Origin: an uncultured Methanobrevibacter sp. | GTDB taxonomy: Archaea; Methanobacteriota; Methanobacteria; Methanobacteriales; Methanobacteriaceae | Length of the DNA: 64,000 nt | Assembly (NCBI RefSeq): GCF_902771435.1 | Contig: NZ_CACXXB010000017.1 | Coordinates: forward strand, 1 to 64,000 | Direction: 5' to 3' | Shown here: positions 19,352 through 28,548 of the stretch, piece after piece | Position numbering within the stretch: position 1 is the first letter of the stretch | Layout: the number at the start of each line of letters is the position of its first letter | Made by a program: the position numbers and the translations under genes | The notes under the pieces: model-generated | What the model was told of the DNA's origin: nothing | Seen by the model: only the letters and a program-made list of their open reading frames with translations | Database searches by the model: none

Positions 19352-21052
19352 ATGTATTTTGAAATTGAAAAACAAGCTATTGAAGCTATTAACAAGGCAT
19401 TAGATCAATATGATGTAGAAGTTGACAGGAATTTCAAGCTGGAATTCCCTCCAAATCCTAATTTGGGAGATCTTGCAAGTACCATTGCATTCGCCCTTAC
19501 TAAAAAGTTAAGGACTTCACCTCCTGAAGTTGCAAAGGATCTGGTTGAAAAAATAGAAGTTCCTGAAATTTTCACAAAAGTCCAGAACTTCGGACCTTAC
19601 GTCAATTTCTTTATTGACTATTCAAAATTCTCAAAATTATTGCTGGAAAAGGTTGATGAAAATTACGGACAGCTTCCTGAATACGGTGAAAAGATTGTCC
19701 TTGAACACACTTCAGCAAATCCCAACGGTCCGCTCCACATAGGACACATCAGAAACTCCGTCTTTGGAGATTCACTTTCAAGGCTATTGAAACTGGCAGG
19801 AAGGGATGTCATAACCCAGTATTATGTAAACGATATGGGAAGACAAATCGCCATCATCGTATGCGGAATAACCGAATGCGGTCTTAAAATTGAAGATTAT
19901 GAAGGCGAAAAACTGGACCACAAAATCGGAAAGCTGTACTTTGATGCCAACAAGGCCGTGGAAGAGGATGAAGCATTGAATGAAAAGGTCGATGAACTGA
20001 TTCAGAAATACGAGGAAGGCTCCGATGAGGAGTTGAATAAAGTCTTTGAAGACGTGGTGTCAAAATGCATCAGCGGAATGAAGGAGTCTCTTTTGAGAAT
20101 GAACATCATCCATGATGATTTCGTATGGGAAGGACAGTTCGTAAGAAACGGCGAAGTCGACGATCTGGTAACATATATCCAAAGGGAAGGCTTCACCCGT
20201 GAAAATGACGTCCTCTACATTGATTTGACAGACTTCAACATTGAAAAGGAATTCGTTTTAAGACGTTCCAACGGCACTTCACTTTACTCAACCCGTGATT
20301 TGGCCTACCACAGGTACAAGGCTACCTTGGGAGATACTGTACTTGACATTTTAGGCTCAGACCATAAGCTGGCCGCAAAACAGATGAAGGTAATCTTTGA
20401 AGAGATTTTAATGCAGGAAGCTCCTGAAGTAATCTTTTATGAATTCATTACCCTTCCTGAAGGTTCAATGTCAACAAGAAGAGGCAAATTCGTATCAGTG
20501 GATGAACTCATTGACGAAGCTGTTTTAAGGGCACACGATGAAATCAAATCAAGAAACCCTGATTTGACCGAAGAGGAAATCGCACCGATGGCAGAAGAGA
20601 TTGGTGTTGGAGCTATCAGGTTCTTCATCGCAAAATTATCTCCTGAAAAGCATCTTACATTCAAATGGGATGAAGCCTTAAGCTTTGAAAGAGGCTGTGC
20701 TTCAATTCAATATGCACATGCAAGAGCATGCAAGTTGCTTGCAAAATCAGGCAAGGACATCGCTTCTTTGGAAGTTGCAGATGATTGGGTTCCTAATGAT
20801 TTTGAACAGGACCTTGTAAGGCAAATCGCCAAGTTCCCGCAGGTTGTTGAAGACTGTGCAAACAAAAAGAGAGTTCACAATATCACACAGTACTGTCAGG
20901 ATTTGGCAGGTTCCTTCAACAAGTTCTACAAATCACAGCAGGTCATAGGTTCTGATGTTGAGGACACCAGACTTATTCTGGTTGACAGAGCCAAAACAAC
21001 AATCAAAAATGCTTTAGATATTTTAGGTGTTTCAGCACCTCGCAAAATGTAG
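19352..21052 (+). CDS. argS: Arginyl-tRNA synthetase
   Basis: Class I synthetase, 566 residues. The N-terminal Add1 tRNA-binding domain (about 1-110) is followed by the HIGH motif (PNGPLHIGHIRNS, about residue 130) and the GSMSTRRGKFVSVDEL loop, which replaces KMSKS. The helical DALR anticodon domain ends in LGVSAPRKM, the normal C-terminus. An AAGGTGA ribosome site lies 5 bases before the ATG. It is the last gene of the cbiC-hemL-sec11-argS run. Confidence 0.96.
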   Translation: MYFEIEKQAIEAINKALDQYDVEVDRNFKLEFPPNPNLGDLASTIAFALTKKLRTSPPEVAKDLVEKIEVPEIFTKVQNFGPYVNFFIDYSKFSKLLLEKVDENYGQLPEYGEKIVLEHTSANPNGPLHIGHIRNSVFGDSLSRLLKLAGRDVITQYYVNDMGRQIAIIVCGITECGLKIEDYEGEKLDHKIGKLYFDANKAVEEDEALNEKVDELIQKYEEGSDEELNKVFEDVVSKCISGMKESLLRMNIIHDDFVWEGQFVRNGEVDDLVTYIQREGFTRENDVLYIDLTDFNIEKEFVLRRSNGTSLYSTRDLAYHRYKATLGDTVLDILGSDHKLAAKQMKVIFEEILMQEAPEVIFYEFITLPEGSMSTRRGKFVSVDELIDEAVLRAHDEIKSRNPDLTEEEIAPMAEEIGVGAIRFFIAKLSPEKHLTFKWDEALSFERGCASIQYAHARACKLLAKSGKDIASLEVADDWVPNDFEQDLVRQIAKFPQVVEDCANKKRVHNITQYCQDLAGSFNKFYKSQQVIGSDVEDTRLILVDRAKTTIKNALDILGVSAPRKM

Positions 21053-21090
21053 ATGGGTAGTTTTAACTCATCTTTAATTTCTTTTTTTTA
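21051..21090 (+). terminator. argS terminator
   Basis: An 8-bp stem (21051-21058 with 21066-21073) is followed by a T-run. It overlaps the stop codon region. Confidence 0.65.
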
Positions 21091-21286
21091 CAGCTACATC
21101 ACATAAGTCAATTGTCTTATTTTTAACCGCTAATTTTATTAAATTAATAATAGGTTAGTTTTAAACAGTAGTTTAAACTTAAACCATTAAAATAATTCAT
21201 TAAAAAACAAAGTATTCTCACACTTAAATTAGACTATAATTCCTCATGTTACATGGATTATTTTTAACAGGAAAAAAAGTAAAGAT

Positions 21287-21820
21287 TTAATCCACAAAGT
21301 GGATGTAATCTTCTTTTCTTGGCAACGGTTCCGGCGCTTCCATGTCAGGATAGCCAAGCACCACATGACCGATTCCCTCATAGGTTTCGGGAATTCCCCA
21401 TTCTTTCAGCAACGCTTTACCTTTCTCAGAGGCAAACTCGTCACGGGCTCTGTGAATCCAGCAGCTTCCAACACCAATCGCATGGGCCGCATTGACCAAA
21501 ACCGCCAGTACGCTTGATCCGTCTTCAACATATGTCGGAAATTCGCTGTCGGCAAGCACGATTAACAGTGTTTTTGCTCCGTAAAATGGATCCATATCCT
21601 CCGGAACATCAACCGGGAAAAAGCTTCTGTTCCATGCTGAAAATTCCTTGATGGTTTCCGGATTTTGAATCACGACAATTTTGGGAGACTGTGCTCCACG
21701 GCCTGTCGGGGCATAGGTTCCTGTTTCGAGAATTGTTTTTAAATCCTCATCTGAAATCTGTTCGTCTTTGAATTTGCGTATGCTTCTTCTGGTTTTTAAG
21801 TCTTCAATTGTTTGGTTCAT
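21287..21820 (-). CDS. Nitroreductase family flavoprotein
   Basis: FMN-dependent NAD(P)H oxidoreductase fold of about 177 residues. It has TRRSIRKFKDEQ near the N-terminus (FMN phosphate contact) and a C-terminal GIGHVVLGYPD typical of the family. The substrate is unknown. The ATG at 21820 overlaps the marR stop as ATGA, and the GAGG site lies within marR, so translation is coupled. It is the third gene of the MATE-MarR-nitroreductase operon, which suggests detoxification of a nitro or quinone-like compound. Confidence 0.88.
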   Translation of the reverse strand: MNQTIEDLKTRRSIRKFKDEQISDEDLKTILETGTYAPTGRGAQSPKIVVIQNPETIKEFSAWNRSFFPVDVPEDMDPFYGAKTLLIVLADSEFPTYVEDGSSVLAVLVNAAHAIGVGSCWIHRARDEFASEKGKALLKEWGIPETYEGIGHVVLGYPDMEAPEPLPRKEDYIHFVD

Positions 21821-22233
21821 ATTAGTTCCTCGCATATTTTTATTAGTAATTTTTGAAAATCTTCAAATTCTCTCTCAGTCAGGCTTTCTTTGATTGTTTC
21901 ATCCCATTTTTCATCATAATTCATTATCTTTTGAGCTATTTTTGCACCTTCGGGAGTCACATTCACAATCTTTTTTCTTTTTTCCGGAGTTTTGACAATC
22001 AGTCCTTTCTTTTCAAGTTTATCCAGGTTTCTTGTCACTGTGCTTTCATTGACATGCAGCTCTCCAGCCAGTTCCTCCTGGCTTATTGCCTTGTTTTTGT
22101 AAGCTTTAATCAGCAGAGGATACAGGCCTGAACTGAGATTGACATCCTTCAGCTTGTCGTTGAGGTATGATGTCTGTTTTCTGTAAAGCAGGGAAACAAG
22201 GGGGGATGTGGGCATGTCATTATCAAATGCCAT
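21817..22233 (-). CDS. MarR family transcriptional regulator
   Basis: 138 residues with a winged helix-turn-helix (SQEELAGELHVNESTVTRNLDKLEKKGLI, split here as recognition and wing) and flanking dimerisation helices. ATG at 22233 is preferred because GGTGA lies 5 bases upstream; GTG at 22242 is the alternative. It overlaps the MATE gene by 11 bases. It most likely represses its own operon by binding the two palindromes before the MATE gene, with release by a small ligand. Confidence 0.88.
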   Translation of the reverse strand: MAFDNDMPTSPLVSLLYRKQTSYLNDKLKDVNLSSGLYPLLIKAYKNKAISQEELAGELHVNESTVTRNLDKLEKKGLIVKTPEKRKKIVNVTPEGAKIAQKIMNYDEKWDETIKESLTEREFEDFQKLLIKICEELI

Positions 22234-23593
22234 TTTTTTCACCTTTTATTAGCTTGTTGATGTAGAGCTCGATGCATGCGTAACATATCAGTGAGCCTAT
22301 TCCTCCTCCGAGAAGCATTCCGCAGTATATTCCGAACTCCCCCATATTGAATGTAAATCCGAGAAGGTATGCGAAAATCAGCACAAGTATGAATTCCCTG
22401 AATGTTGTAAGTACAAATGATATGGTTCCCTTTCCGACTCCCTGAAAGACGTTACCTGCACTGGCTCCGAACGGAACGTATAGGATAAAGAGACACATTA
22501 TCTGCAGGAAACTGGATATCATCGGAGCCAAATCTGCGCTGCTTTTGGAGTATGAGAATATGAATGCAATCTGGTTTGAAAATACATTCAGGATTATGCA
22601 CACGATTATTGAAGCTATCAGCGCCACCTTGACGGCATATCTTGCAGTGACCCTCAGGTTTTCGTATTTCCTTGCACCGTATGCCACTCCGGCAACTGAT
22701 ATGGCCGCTGTTCCGACTCCGATTGCTGGAACCATTCCGATGTTGATTATTCTCCAGCCTGCAGTATAAACGGCCACCGCCACAGGTCCGGATACTATTG
22801 TAAGCATGTAGTTTACGAATATTGTCAGTACAGACAGCACGAGCTGCTCCAGACTTGCAGGAATACCTACAACCAGAATGTCCTTGTACATTTTAAAGTC
22901 ATTATGGAAGTCTTTAAAGTCGTATGAAAGGTAGGTGTCCTTTTTAACAAATATCCAGTAAAGCATTAAAAGCAGGCTTATGAACGGCCCTAGGGCTGTT
23001 GCCAATGCGGCTCCCTTGATTCCCATTCCCATAGGATAAATGAATATAGGGTCCAAAATCATGTTTATTATTGCAGCCAGAGCTATTGGAATTGTTGCTC
23101 TTTTGACGTCCCCTTCCGCTCTGAATGCTGCTCCTACAATCGGCGGCATTAAAATTGCAAATGTCAGTGCGAATATGATGAATCCGTAATCCATCGCATA
23201 GCCTATTACGCTTCCGGCACCCATCATGTTGAGCATTGGTTCCATAACTGCGATGAATATGACTGATATGATTACTGAAACTATAAAGCTTAAAATGAGG
23301 TTGTGGATTGCAGCATTGTTTGCCGAAGCCTTGTCCTCTGCTCCGATGTATCTTGATATCAGTGAGTTTCCCCCGGCTCCGAGTCCGTTTCCAAAACCTA
23401 CCAGAATCATAAACAGTGGCGTAACGTATCCCAGTGCCGCCAGCGGTTCTGCACCTAGTCCGGCTACCCAAATGCTGTCAATAATGTTGTTTACTAAAAT
23501 TAGGAACATGCTTCCTATGATTGGCAGTGAAAGTTTATTGATTGCTTTTTTAGGATCTCCTGTAATCATTTCAATATTTTCATTTTTTCCCAT
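22223..23593 (-). CDS. MATE family efflux transporter
   Basis: 456 residues with 12 predicted membrane helices in two MatE halves (starting PKKAINKLSLPIIGSM, and a second half from about residue 240). These are Na+- or H+-coupled exporters of cationic drugs, toxins or metabolites, in the cytoplasmic membrane. It is the first gene of an operon with marR and the nitroreductase. A GAGGTA ribosome site precedes the ATG. Confidence 0.92.
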   Translation of the reverse strand: MGKNENIEMITGDPKKAINKLSLPIIGSMFLILVNNIIDSIWVAGLGAEPLAALGYVTPLFMILVGFGNGLGAGGNSLISRYIGAEDKASANNAAIHNLILSFIVSVIISVIFIAVMEPMLNMMGAGSVIGYAMDYGFIIFALTFAILMPPIVGAAFRAEGDVKRATIPIALAAIINMILDPIFIYPMGMGIKGAALATALGPFISLLLMLYWIFVKKDTYLSYDFKDFHNDFKMYKDILVVGIPASLEQLVLSVLTIFVNYMLTIVSGPVAVAVYTAGWRIINIGMVPAIGVGTAAISVAGVAYGARKYENLRVTARYAVKVALIASIIVCIILNVFSNQIAFIFSYSKSSADLAPMISSFLQIMCLFILYVPFGASAGNVFQGVGKGTISFVLTTFREFILVLIFAYLLGFTFNMGEFGIYCGMLLGGGIGSLICYACIELYINKLIKGEKNGI

Positions 23594-23606
23594 AATTTAC
23601 CTCACT

Positions 23607-23640
23607 CTTGCATATGCAATTATACTCTTGTATATGCAAG
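23607..23640 (-). promoter_or_regulatory. Double palindromic operator of the MATE-marR operon
   Basis: Two dyads lie 20 bases apart: 23607-23620 (core TTGCATATGCAA, a perfect palindrome) and 23627-23640 (CTTGTATATGCAAG, one mismatch pair). On the minus strand a TTTAAATA TATA box lies at 23654-23647, so the upstream dyad falls between TATA box and start site, and the second just after the start site. The spacing of two helical turns puts both on one face of the DNA. MarR autorepression is the inference. Confidence 0.65.
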
Positions 23641-23811
23641 TGTTTGTATTTAAAGTTATTGATGTCATTTTGAAATATTGTTATAGCTATTTAATATTGA
23701 TTTAAAGCTATTAAATTGCTTTAATTTATAACTGCTCAATTTATATATGGTTTTAATCTAAAATAGTCTTGTATATGTCGGCATATCATATTTGGTAAAT
23801 ATGGTGAGAAT

Positions 23812-24686
23812 ATGTATATTCCATTTGGTAAGGACACGTTGCAAAAACTATCTCTCATAGCCTTTGCACGGGTAATATTGGCGATGATGGGCGATAAAAG
23901 AAAAGTAGTTAGATTCTATCCAACGGAGTTAATAATTCCAACGTTTAGGCACAGATTCATGGATGGTGTTTTGGAGTTGGATGATGGAGTTTTGATTAAT
24001 ATTGAGTTTCAAACAGGAGATTTAACAGAAAAGTTTCTCCTTAGATGTGCTCAATATGCAATTAATCTGAGGGTAATCAGTCGTAAATTTGTTGAAACAA
24101 GTATAATATCCACAGGAAATAGAAACAAATCAAAACTAATAGCATTCATCTCGAAATTCTTCCTTTTTAAGCCAAAGATTTTTTTCTACTCTGAATATGA
24201 TGGATTGGAAATTTTAAATAATATTAGGATAAAATAGAAAATAAAGAGAAATTAACATTACTTGACCATTATTATTTGGTATTCATACCATTTATGGGCA
24301 ATGTTAATCAAGTTGAAGTAGCATTTGAAGTCTTTCGAATTGCAAATAATCGAGAATTGTTTTCTGCAGACGAACAATCGGAAATTAAAAAATGTCAATA
24401 TGTTGTAGCTCAAATTGTTGCAAACGGTAATGAAAATTTATTCAATAAATTTTGGGAGATTATTATGTGGAACAATGATTTTTTAGTTGAATATGAGGAA
24501 AACTTAATTAAAGAAACTACTGAAAACGTTACTCAGCAGGTTACTGAGCAGGTTACTGAGCAGGTTACTGAGCAGGTTACTATGGATGTTAGTAAAAACA
24601 TTGCTAAGAATCTTAAAGATGTTTTAAGTGATGAAGAAATAGCTAAAAGAACTGGTTTGTCTCTTGAAACAGTTAAAGGACTTTAG
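23812..24686 (+). pseudogene. Rpn/PD-(D/E)XK nuclease-transposase family gene, frameshifted
   Basis: The first frame (23812-24237) has the family core MDGVLELDDG and INIEFQTGD, i.e. a D...ExQ nuclease motif. The continuation lies in another frame from about 24226 (DKIENKEKLTLLDHYY onward) to 24686. One base missing in attaggataaa at about 24225 would explain the shift. The C-terminus ends in a short helix-turn-helix-like segment (SDEEIAKRTGLSLETVKGL), normal for these proteins. Members act in recombination or selfish mobility. As read here it is inactive. A TATATA box lies at about 23740, and the GGTGAG site is close to the ATG. Confidence 0.7.
24537..24580 (+). repeat. 12-bp tandem repeat encoding VTEQ
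   Basis: Three exact copies of CAGGTTACTGAG and a partial fourth. The repeat encodes a (VTEQ)n helical linker and is a typical slippage site. Confidence 0.85.
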
Positions 24687-24794
24687 AATTTCCATGGTTT
24701 GGATTTAATTGGAGGCAATTTTCCAGTTAAATTCATCTTAATTTTAATTTCAAAAAAATAGCTAAACAATTATAAAAAAGAATAAAAAAGATGG

Positions 24795-25376
24795 CTATTC
24801 AAGACTGCCATCTACAACTTTTTGTTGGTGGGTTTCAAGATATTCTCTGGAAATACCCGCATTTTGACCGCTTTGAATTATATCAGAATCATCACTTGAT
24901 TGGCTTGAATCTGAATATGTTGAGGAATACGAAGAATCACCGCTGGTATATCTTGTGCTACTTTCATCAGTAGTATAATTGGCAGTTGAATTTTCTGAAG
25001 TTCCGTCTTTGATTGTTATCTTTTGATTGGCGGAACATCCGTTGTGCTTATCGTCACCGTCATAGCTTACTGACACGGTATAATTTCCGGATTTCTCATC
25101 TTTTAAGATTAGACTACCCTTTCCGTTGTCATCTGTAGTTATTGTGAAATTCTGTGTTTCATTCACGCCTCTGAATGTAATTTTTATTTCCTGATTTGAT
25201 AGAGCGTTCCCCTGTGCATCAACAAGCTCAAAGTCTATCTGATTTCCATTTTTCAGATTGCTCCCAGATAAAAAATCGATTTTTGTGTCGGTTTTAATGC
25301 CTGCTGAAAATGAAAGAAGCCCAGCAAGAGCAATTAAAACAATAATTATGAGAGCAATTATTATTTTTCTATCCAT
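24795..25376 (-). CDS. Membrane-anchored Ig-like surface protein, function unknown
   Basis: 193 residues from the ATG at 25376 (AAGGTGA 5 bases upstream; a GTG at 25385 is the alternative). The N-terminal hydrophobic helix (residues 4-25) follows a basic start, so it is a signal anchor. Residues about 35-120 form one Ig-like beta-sandwich with IDFELVDAQGNALSNQEI and GNYTVSVSYDGDDKHNGC, the same domain type as in the large adhesins. The tail is Ser/Thr/Asp-rich and probably unstructured. No catalytic motif is seen. Confidence 0.7.
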   Translation of the reverse strand: MDRKIIIALIIIVLIALAGLLSFSAGIKTDTKIDFLSGSNLKNGNQIDFELVDAQGNALSNQEIKITFRGVNETQNFTITTDDNGKGSLILKDEKSGNYTVSVSYDGDDKHNGCSANQKITIKDGTSENSTANYTTDESSTRYTSGDSSYSSTYSDSSQSSDDSDIIQSGQNAGISREYLETHQQKVVDGSLE

Positions 25377-25498
25377 TAAAATCACCTTGTATTAAATTTT
25401 GTTACGGTTGTATATATAGTATAATGATAGTGTCACATTCAAAATATTAATTATAAATATTTTTAAATACATATCTTAAATCAATAGGAGAATTTATT

Positions 25499-26809
25499 AT
25501 GAAAGTTTTAGTTGTTGGAACAGGTGCCCGTGAACATGCTATTGCCGATGCCCTAAAAGATGATGTGGAATTATATTGCTACATGAGTAAAATTAACCCT
25601 GGTATGTCTAAAATTGCTGAATTCAAGCAAGGAGATGAAGGGGAAGTTGAAAAGGTAGCGCAATATGCTGTTGAAAATGATATTGAAATCGCATTTATCG
25701 GTCCTGAAGCCCCCCTTGGAAAAGGAATTGTGGACGAGCTTCAAAAGAATGGAATCAAATGTGTCGGACCGACACAGAGTGCGGCAAGAATTGAAACTGA
25801 TAAATCATTCATGAGAAAACTCTTTGAAGATTACCAAATCGAAGGATCACTCGTTTACAAAGTATTTGATAACTCCGAAGACGTTTCCAAATTCCTGGAT
25901 GAATTCGACCGTGACGTTGTTGTAAAGCCGGTCGGTTTAACAGGCGGAAAGGGAGTTAAAATTGTAGGCGACCATTTGAAGGATAATGAAGAAGCAAAAG
26001 AGTATTCCTGTGAAGTCATTGACAATGAAATGGGCGGTTTTGCTCAAGTAATCATTGAAGAAAGATTGATAGGTGAAGAGTTCACCATCCAGGCATTTTG
26101 TGACGGCGAACACCTCGCTCCGATGCCTGCAGCACAGGACCATCCTCACGCTTTTGAAGGGGATGTCGGTGCAATCACCGGTGGAATGGGATCATACTCC
26201 GATGTTGGAGGATTATTGCCATTTTTAAGCCAGGAAGATTATGACAAGGCCGTAGAGATAATGAAAGAAACTCTTAAAGCTATTGCTGAGGAAGCCGAAC
26301 CCTACAAAGGAATCCTGTATGGTCAGTTCATGCTGACTGCCGACGGTCCTAAATTAATCGAGTATAATGCAAGATTTGGAGATCCGGAAGCTATGAACGT
26401 ATTGCCGCTTCTAAAAACCCCGTTGGTTGACGTTTGTCAGGCAATTGTTGACGGTAATTTGGATGAAGTGGAATTTGAAGACAAGGCCAGCGTATGCAAA
26501 TACATTGTACCTGACGGATATCCTGAAACCGAATATGCCGGAGAGCTTATTGAAGTAGATGAAGAGGCCATTGAAGATTTAGGTGCCAAAGTGTTCTACG
26601 CTGCAGTTTCTCAAGAAGAAGATGGTATTCACCTGTCCGGTTCAAGGGCATTGGGCATTGTAGCCAGTGGCGAAACCATTGAAAAGGCTGAAAAAATAGC
26701 TGAAAAGGCATGCGAATTTGTTAAAGGTAATGTTTACCACAGAAGAGATGTCGGTACAACAGAACTCGTCAACAAACGTGTCGAACACATGAAAGAAATT
26801 TTAAACTAA
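25499..26809 (+). CDS. purD: Phosphoribosylamine-glycine ligase
   Basis: ATP-grasp enzyme of purine synthesis joining 5-phosphoribosylamine and glycine. 436 residues from [19 protein letters not shown], the usual N-terminus. The ATP-grasp core has [16 protein letters not shown], and [17 protein letters not shown] carries the metal-binding Glu/Asn region. It stands alone with its own AT-rich promoter region. A GGAG site lies before the ATG. Confidence 0.97.
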   Translation: MKVLVVGTGAREHAIADALKDDVELYCYMSKINPGMSKIAEFKQGDEGEVEKVAQYAVENDIEIAFIGPEAPLGKGIVDELQKNGIKCVGPTQSAARIETDKSFMRKLFEDYQIEGSLVYKVFDNSEDVSKFLDEFDRDVVVKPVGLTGGKGVKIVGDHLKDNEEAKEYSCEVIDNEMGGFAQVIIEERLIGEEFTIQAFCDGEHLAPMPAAQDHPHAFEGDVGAITGGMGSYSDVGGLLPFLSQEDYDKAVEIMKETLKAIAEEAEPYKGILYGQFMLTADGPKLIEYNARFGDPEAMNVLPLLKTPLVDVCQAIVDGNLDEVEFEDKASVCKYIVPDGYPETEYAGELIEVDEEAIEDLGAKVFYAAVSQEEDGIHLSGSRALGIVASGETIEKAEKIAEKACEFVKGNVYHRRDVGTTELVNKRVEHMKEILN

Positions 26810-26968
26810 ATTTCTTTTCTTTTTTTTTAATTTCATAATTTTACAATCTGTTCTTGATGATTCCATCAACCATTTGCCACATGGTTCACTACTTAAATTC
26901 ATAGAAACCTTTAATATATATCTTTAACAAATATCTTTTTTTATAATGTTTATAAAGGGGAATTAGTA

Positions 26969-27874
26969 ATGGGTAGTTTATTGTCTATTAGTGACATTAA
27001 AGATGATGTGAAATACATTTTGGATTTGGCTAGCAAAATAAAAGCGGGCGAAATTGAAGAAAGGCCTCTTGAAGGCAAGACATTAGCGATGATTTTCCAG
27101 AAATCATCAACAAGGACAAGGGTTTCCTTTGATGTTGGAATGTATCAGCTAGGAGGAAGGGCAATCTTTTTGTCCTCTAATGATTTGCAGATGGGAAGAG
27201 GAGAGCCGATTTCAGATACTGCAAAGGTCTTAAGCCGTTTCGTTGATGGAATAATGATAAGGGCCATAAAACATTCTGATGTTGAAGAGTTAGCCAAATA
27301 TTCAGATGTGCCTGTTATTAATGGTCTCACAGATTTGGAACACCCTTGCCAGGCGCTTGCCGACGTGCTGACAATCAAAGAACATTTAGGTGATTGGGAA
27401 GGCAGGAAAATCTGTTTTGTAGGTGATGGAAACAATGTATCTAATTCCCTATTGCTGATTGCTCCATTGCTTGGTATGGACATGTCCCTGGCATGCCCTA
27501 AAGGATATGAACCTTGTGAAAGCATTTTAAAAACTGCCCGAGAATATGCTGAAGAATTCAATACTGAAATAACCATTACTGATGATATTGGTGTTGCCCT
27601 GGAAAATGTTGATGCGGTATTTACCGACGTTTGGGTCAGCATGGGTGATGAGGCTGAAAAGGCTCAAAGGGAAATTGATTTTGCTCCGTTCCAGGTAAAC
27701 AATGATTTAATGAGTATAGCTAATGAGGGAGCTATTTTCCTGCACTGTCTGCCTGCAGTCCGAGGCCAGGAAGTTACAGCCGATGTGATTGACGGTCCTC
27801 AGTCTGTAGTTTATGATGAGGCGGAAAACAGGATGCATGCACAAAAGGCTCTTTTATACTACTATTTAAAATAG
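26969..27874 (+). CDS. argF: Ornithine carbamoyltransferase
   Basis: Makes citrulline from ornithine and carbamoyl phosphate. 301 residues. STRTR at 47-51 binds carbamoyl phosphate; HPCQALADV, SMGDE and HCLPA are the other active-site signatures, and SMGDE marks ornithine rather than aspartate as partner. It is a single gene with a GGGGA site before the ATG. Confidence 0.97.
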   Translation: MGSLLSISDIKDDVKYILDLASKIKAGEIEERPLEGKTLAMIFQKSSTRTRVSFDVGMYQLGGRAIFLSSNDLQMGRGEPISDTAKVLSRFVDGIMIRAIKHSDVEELAKYSDVPVINGLTDLEHPCQALADVLTIKEHLGDWEGRKICFVGDGNNVSNSLLLIAPLLGMDMSLACPKGYEPCESILKTAREYAEEFNTEITITDDIGVALENVDAVFTDVWVSMGDEAEKAQREIDFAPFQVNNDLMSIANEGAIFLHCLPAVRGQEVTADVIDGPQSVVYDEAENRMHAQKALLYYYLK

Positions 27875-27880
27875 ATTTTT

Positions 27881-28126
27881 CTATAGGGATCCTAAGATTG
27901 CAAACACGATAAAAATCCCGATTATGCATAAGCAGCAGCCTATCCAGTTGCTGTCATTATTTTTTGAAGTTGTTGTAGTCTGTTGGCTATTGGTATTTTG
28001 CTGATGGTTGCGGGCTTCTAGAACCTCCACTTTTTTAACGGTCTCTTCCTTTTTAAGTGTTGCTCCACAGTTTCTACAGAATTTAGCTTCATCCGGATTT
28101 TCTTCACCGCAGTTATAACAAAACAT
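27881..28126 (-). CDS. Zinc-ribbon protein with C-terminal membrane helix
   Basis: 81 residues. The N-terminal zinc ribbon is formed by Cys3, Cys6, Cys17 and Cys20. A charged linker and a C-terminal hydrophobic helix (about residues 60-80) follow, so it is tail-anchored with the ribbon in the cytoplasm. The function is unknown. It overlaps the end of the DUF2085 gene by 14 bases, which indicates co-expression. Confidence 0.75.
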   Translation of the reverse strand: MFCYNCGEENPDEAKFCRNCGATLKKEETVKKVEVLEARNHQQNTNSQQTTTTSKNNDSNWIGCCLCIIGIFIVFAILGSL

Positions 28127-28457
28127 TGTAAATCCCTCTAATTACTATTTTTAAAAATATTATTAAACCGATTCCACCAATGAAACCTGTGATGAATCGT
28201 ATGGTATTTGTACTTTCCCTTGGACCGAAATACTGTGTAAAACCGTCAATGGCTACCGGTATCATCAATATCATTGAGATTATCAGGGTGTTAATGTCAT
28301 GATTAAGTTCAAAAAAGCAGTTCCAAATCAAAAACACAGCCAAACCTGCGTAAAAGCCGGTACATCTGGCGCAAACCGGAAACTGATGGCCTTTTATGAA
28401 AAAGCTTCTTTCGGGTATTCTGTGACATAGGTATTTTGTCAGTTCCATATCAATCAT
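28113..28457 (-). CDS. DUF2085 family membrane protein
   Basis: About 114 residues from the ATG at 28457. Longer frames run into the ilvB promoter and are unlikely. The family signature is CHRIPERSF followed by CARCTGFYAG, and three membrane helices follow. The Cys/His set could bind metal or heme, but no role is established. It is divergent from ilvB and translationally overlaps the zinc-ribbon gene. Confidence 0.75.
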   Translation of the reverse strand: MIDMELTKYLCHRIPERSFFIKGHQFPVCARCTGFYAGLAVFLIWNCFFELNHDINTLIISMILMIPVAIDGFTQYFGPRESTNTIRFITGFIGGIGLIIFLKIVIRGIYNVLL

Positions 28458-28548
28458 CACAATTTTAGTACATTTATTATATTTTTCAATAATTATATAT
28501 ATTTTTGTATTCAAAAGTAAATGTATAATATATAAAAAGGTTATTACG

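Noticed and set aside
21157-21180. Imperfect inverted repeat AGTTTTAAAC/GTTTAAACTT
   Set aside because: AT-only dyads of this length are frequent by chance; a better terminator lies at 21051.
22944-23471. Arg/His/Ser-rich frame inside the MATE gene
   Set aside because: It is on the same strand in another frame; composition is that of a shifted membrane protein and the MATE frame is certain.
23768-23777. CTTGTATATG near the Rpn gene, like half of the MarR operator
   Set aside because: Only one half-site matches well; not enough to claim MarR control.
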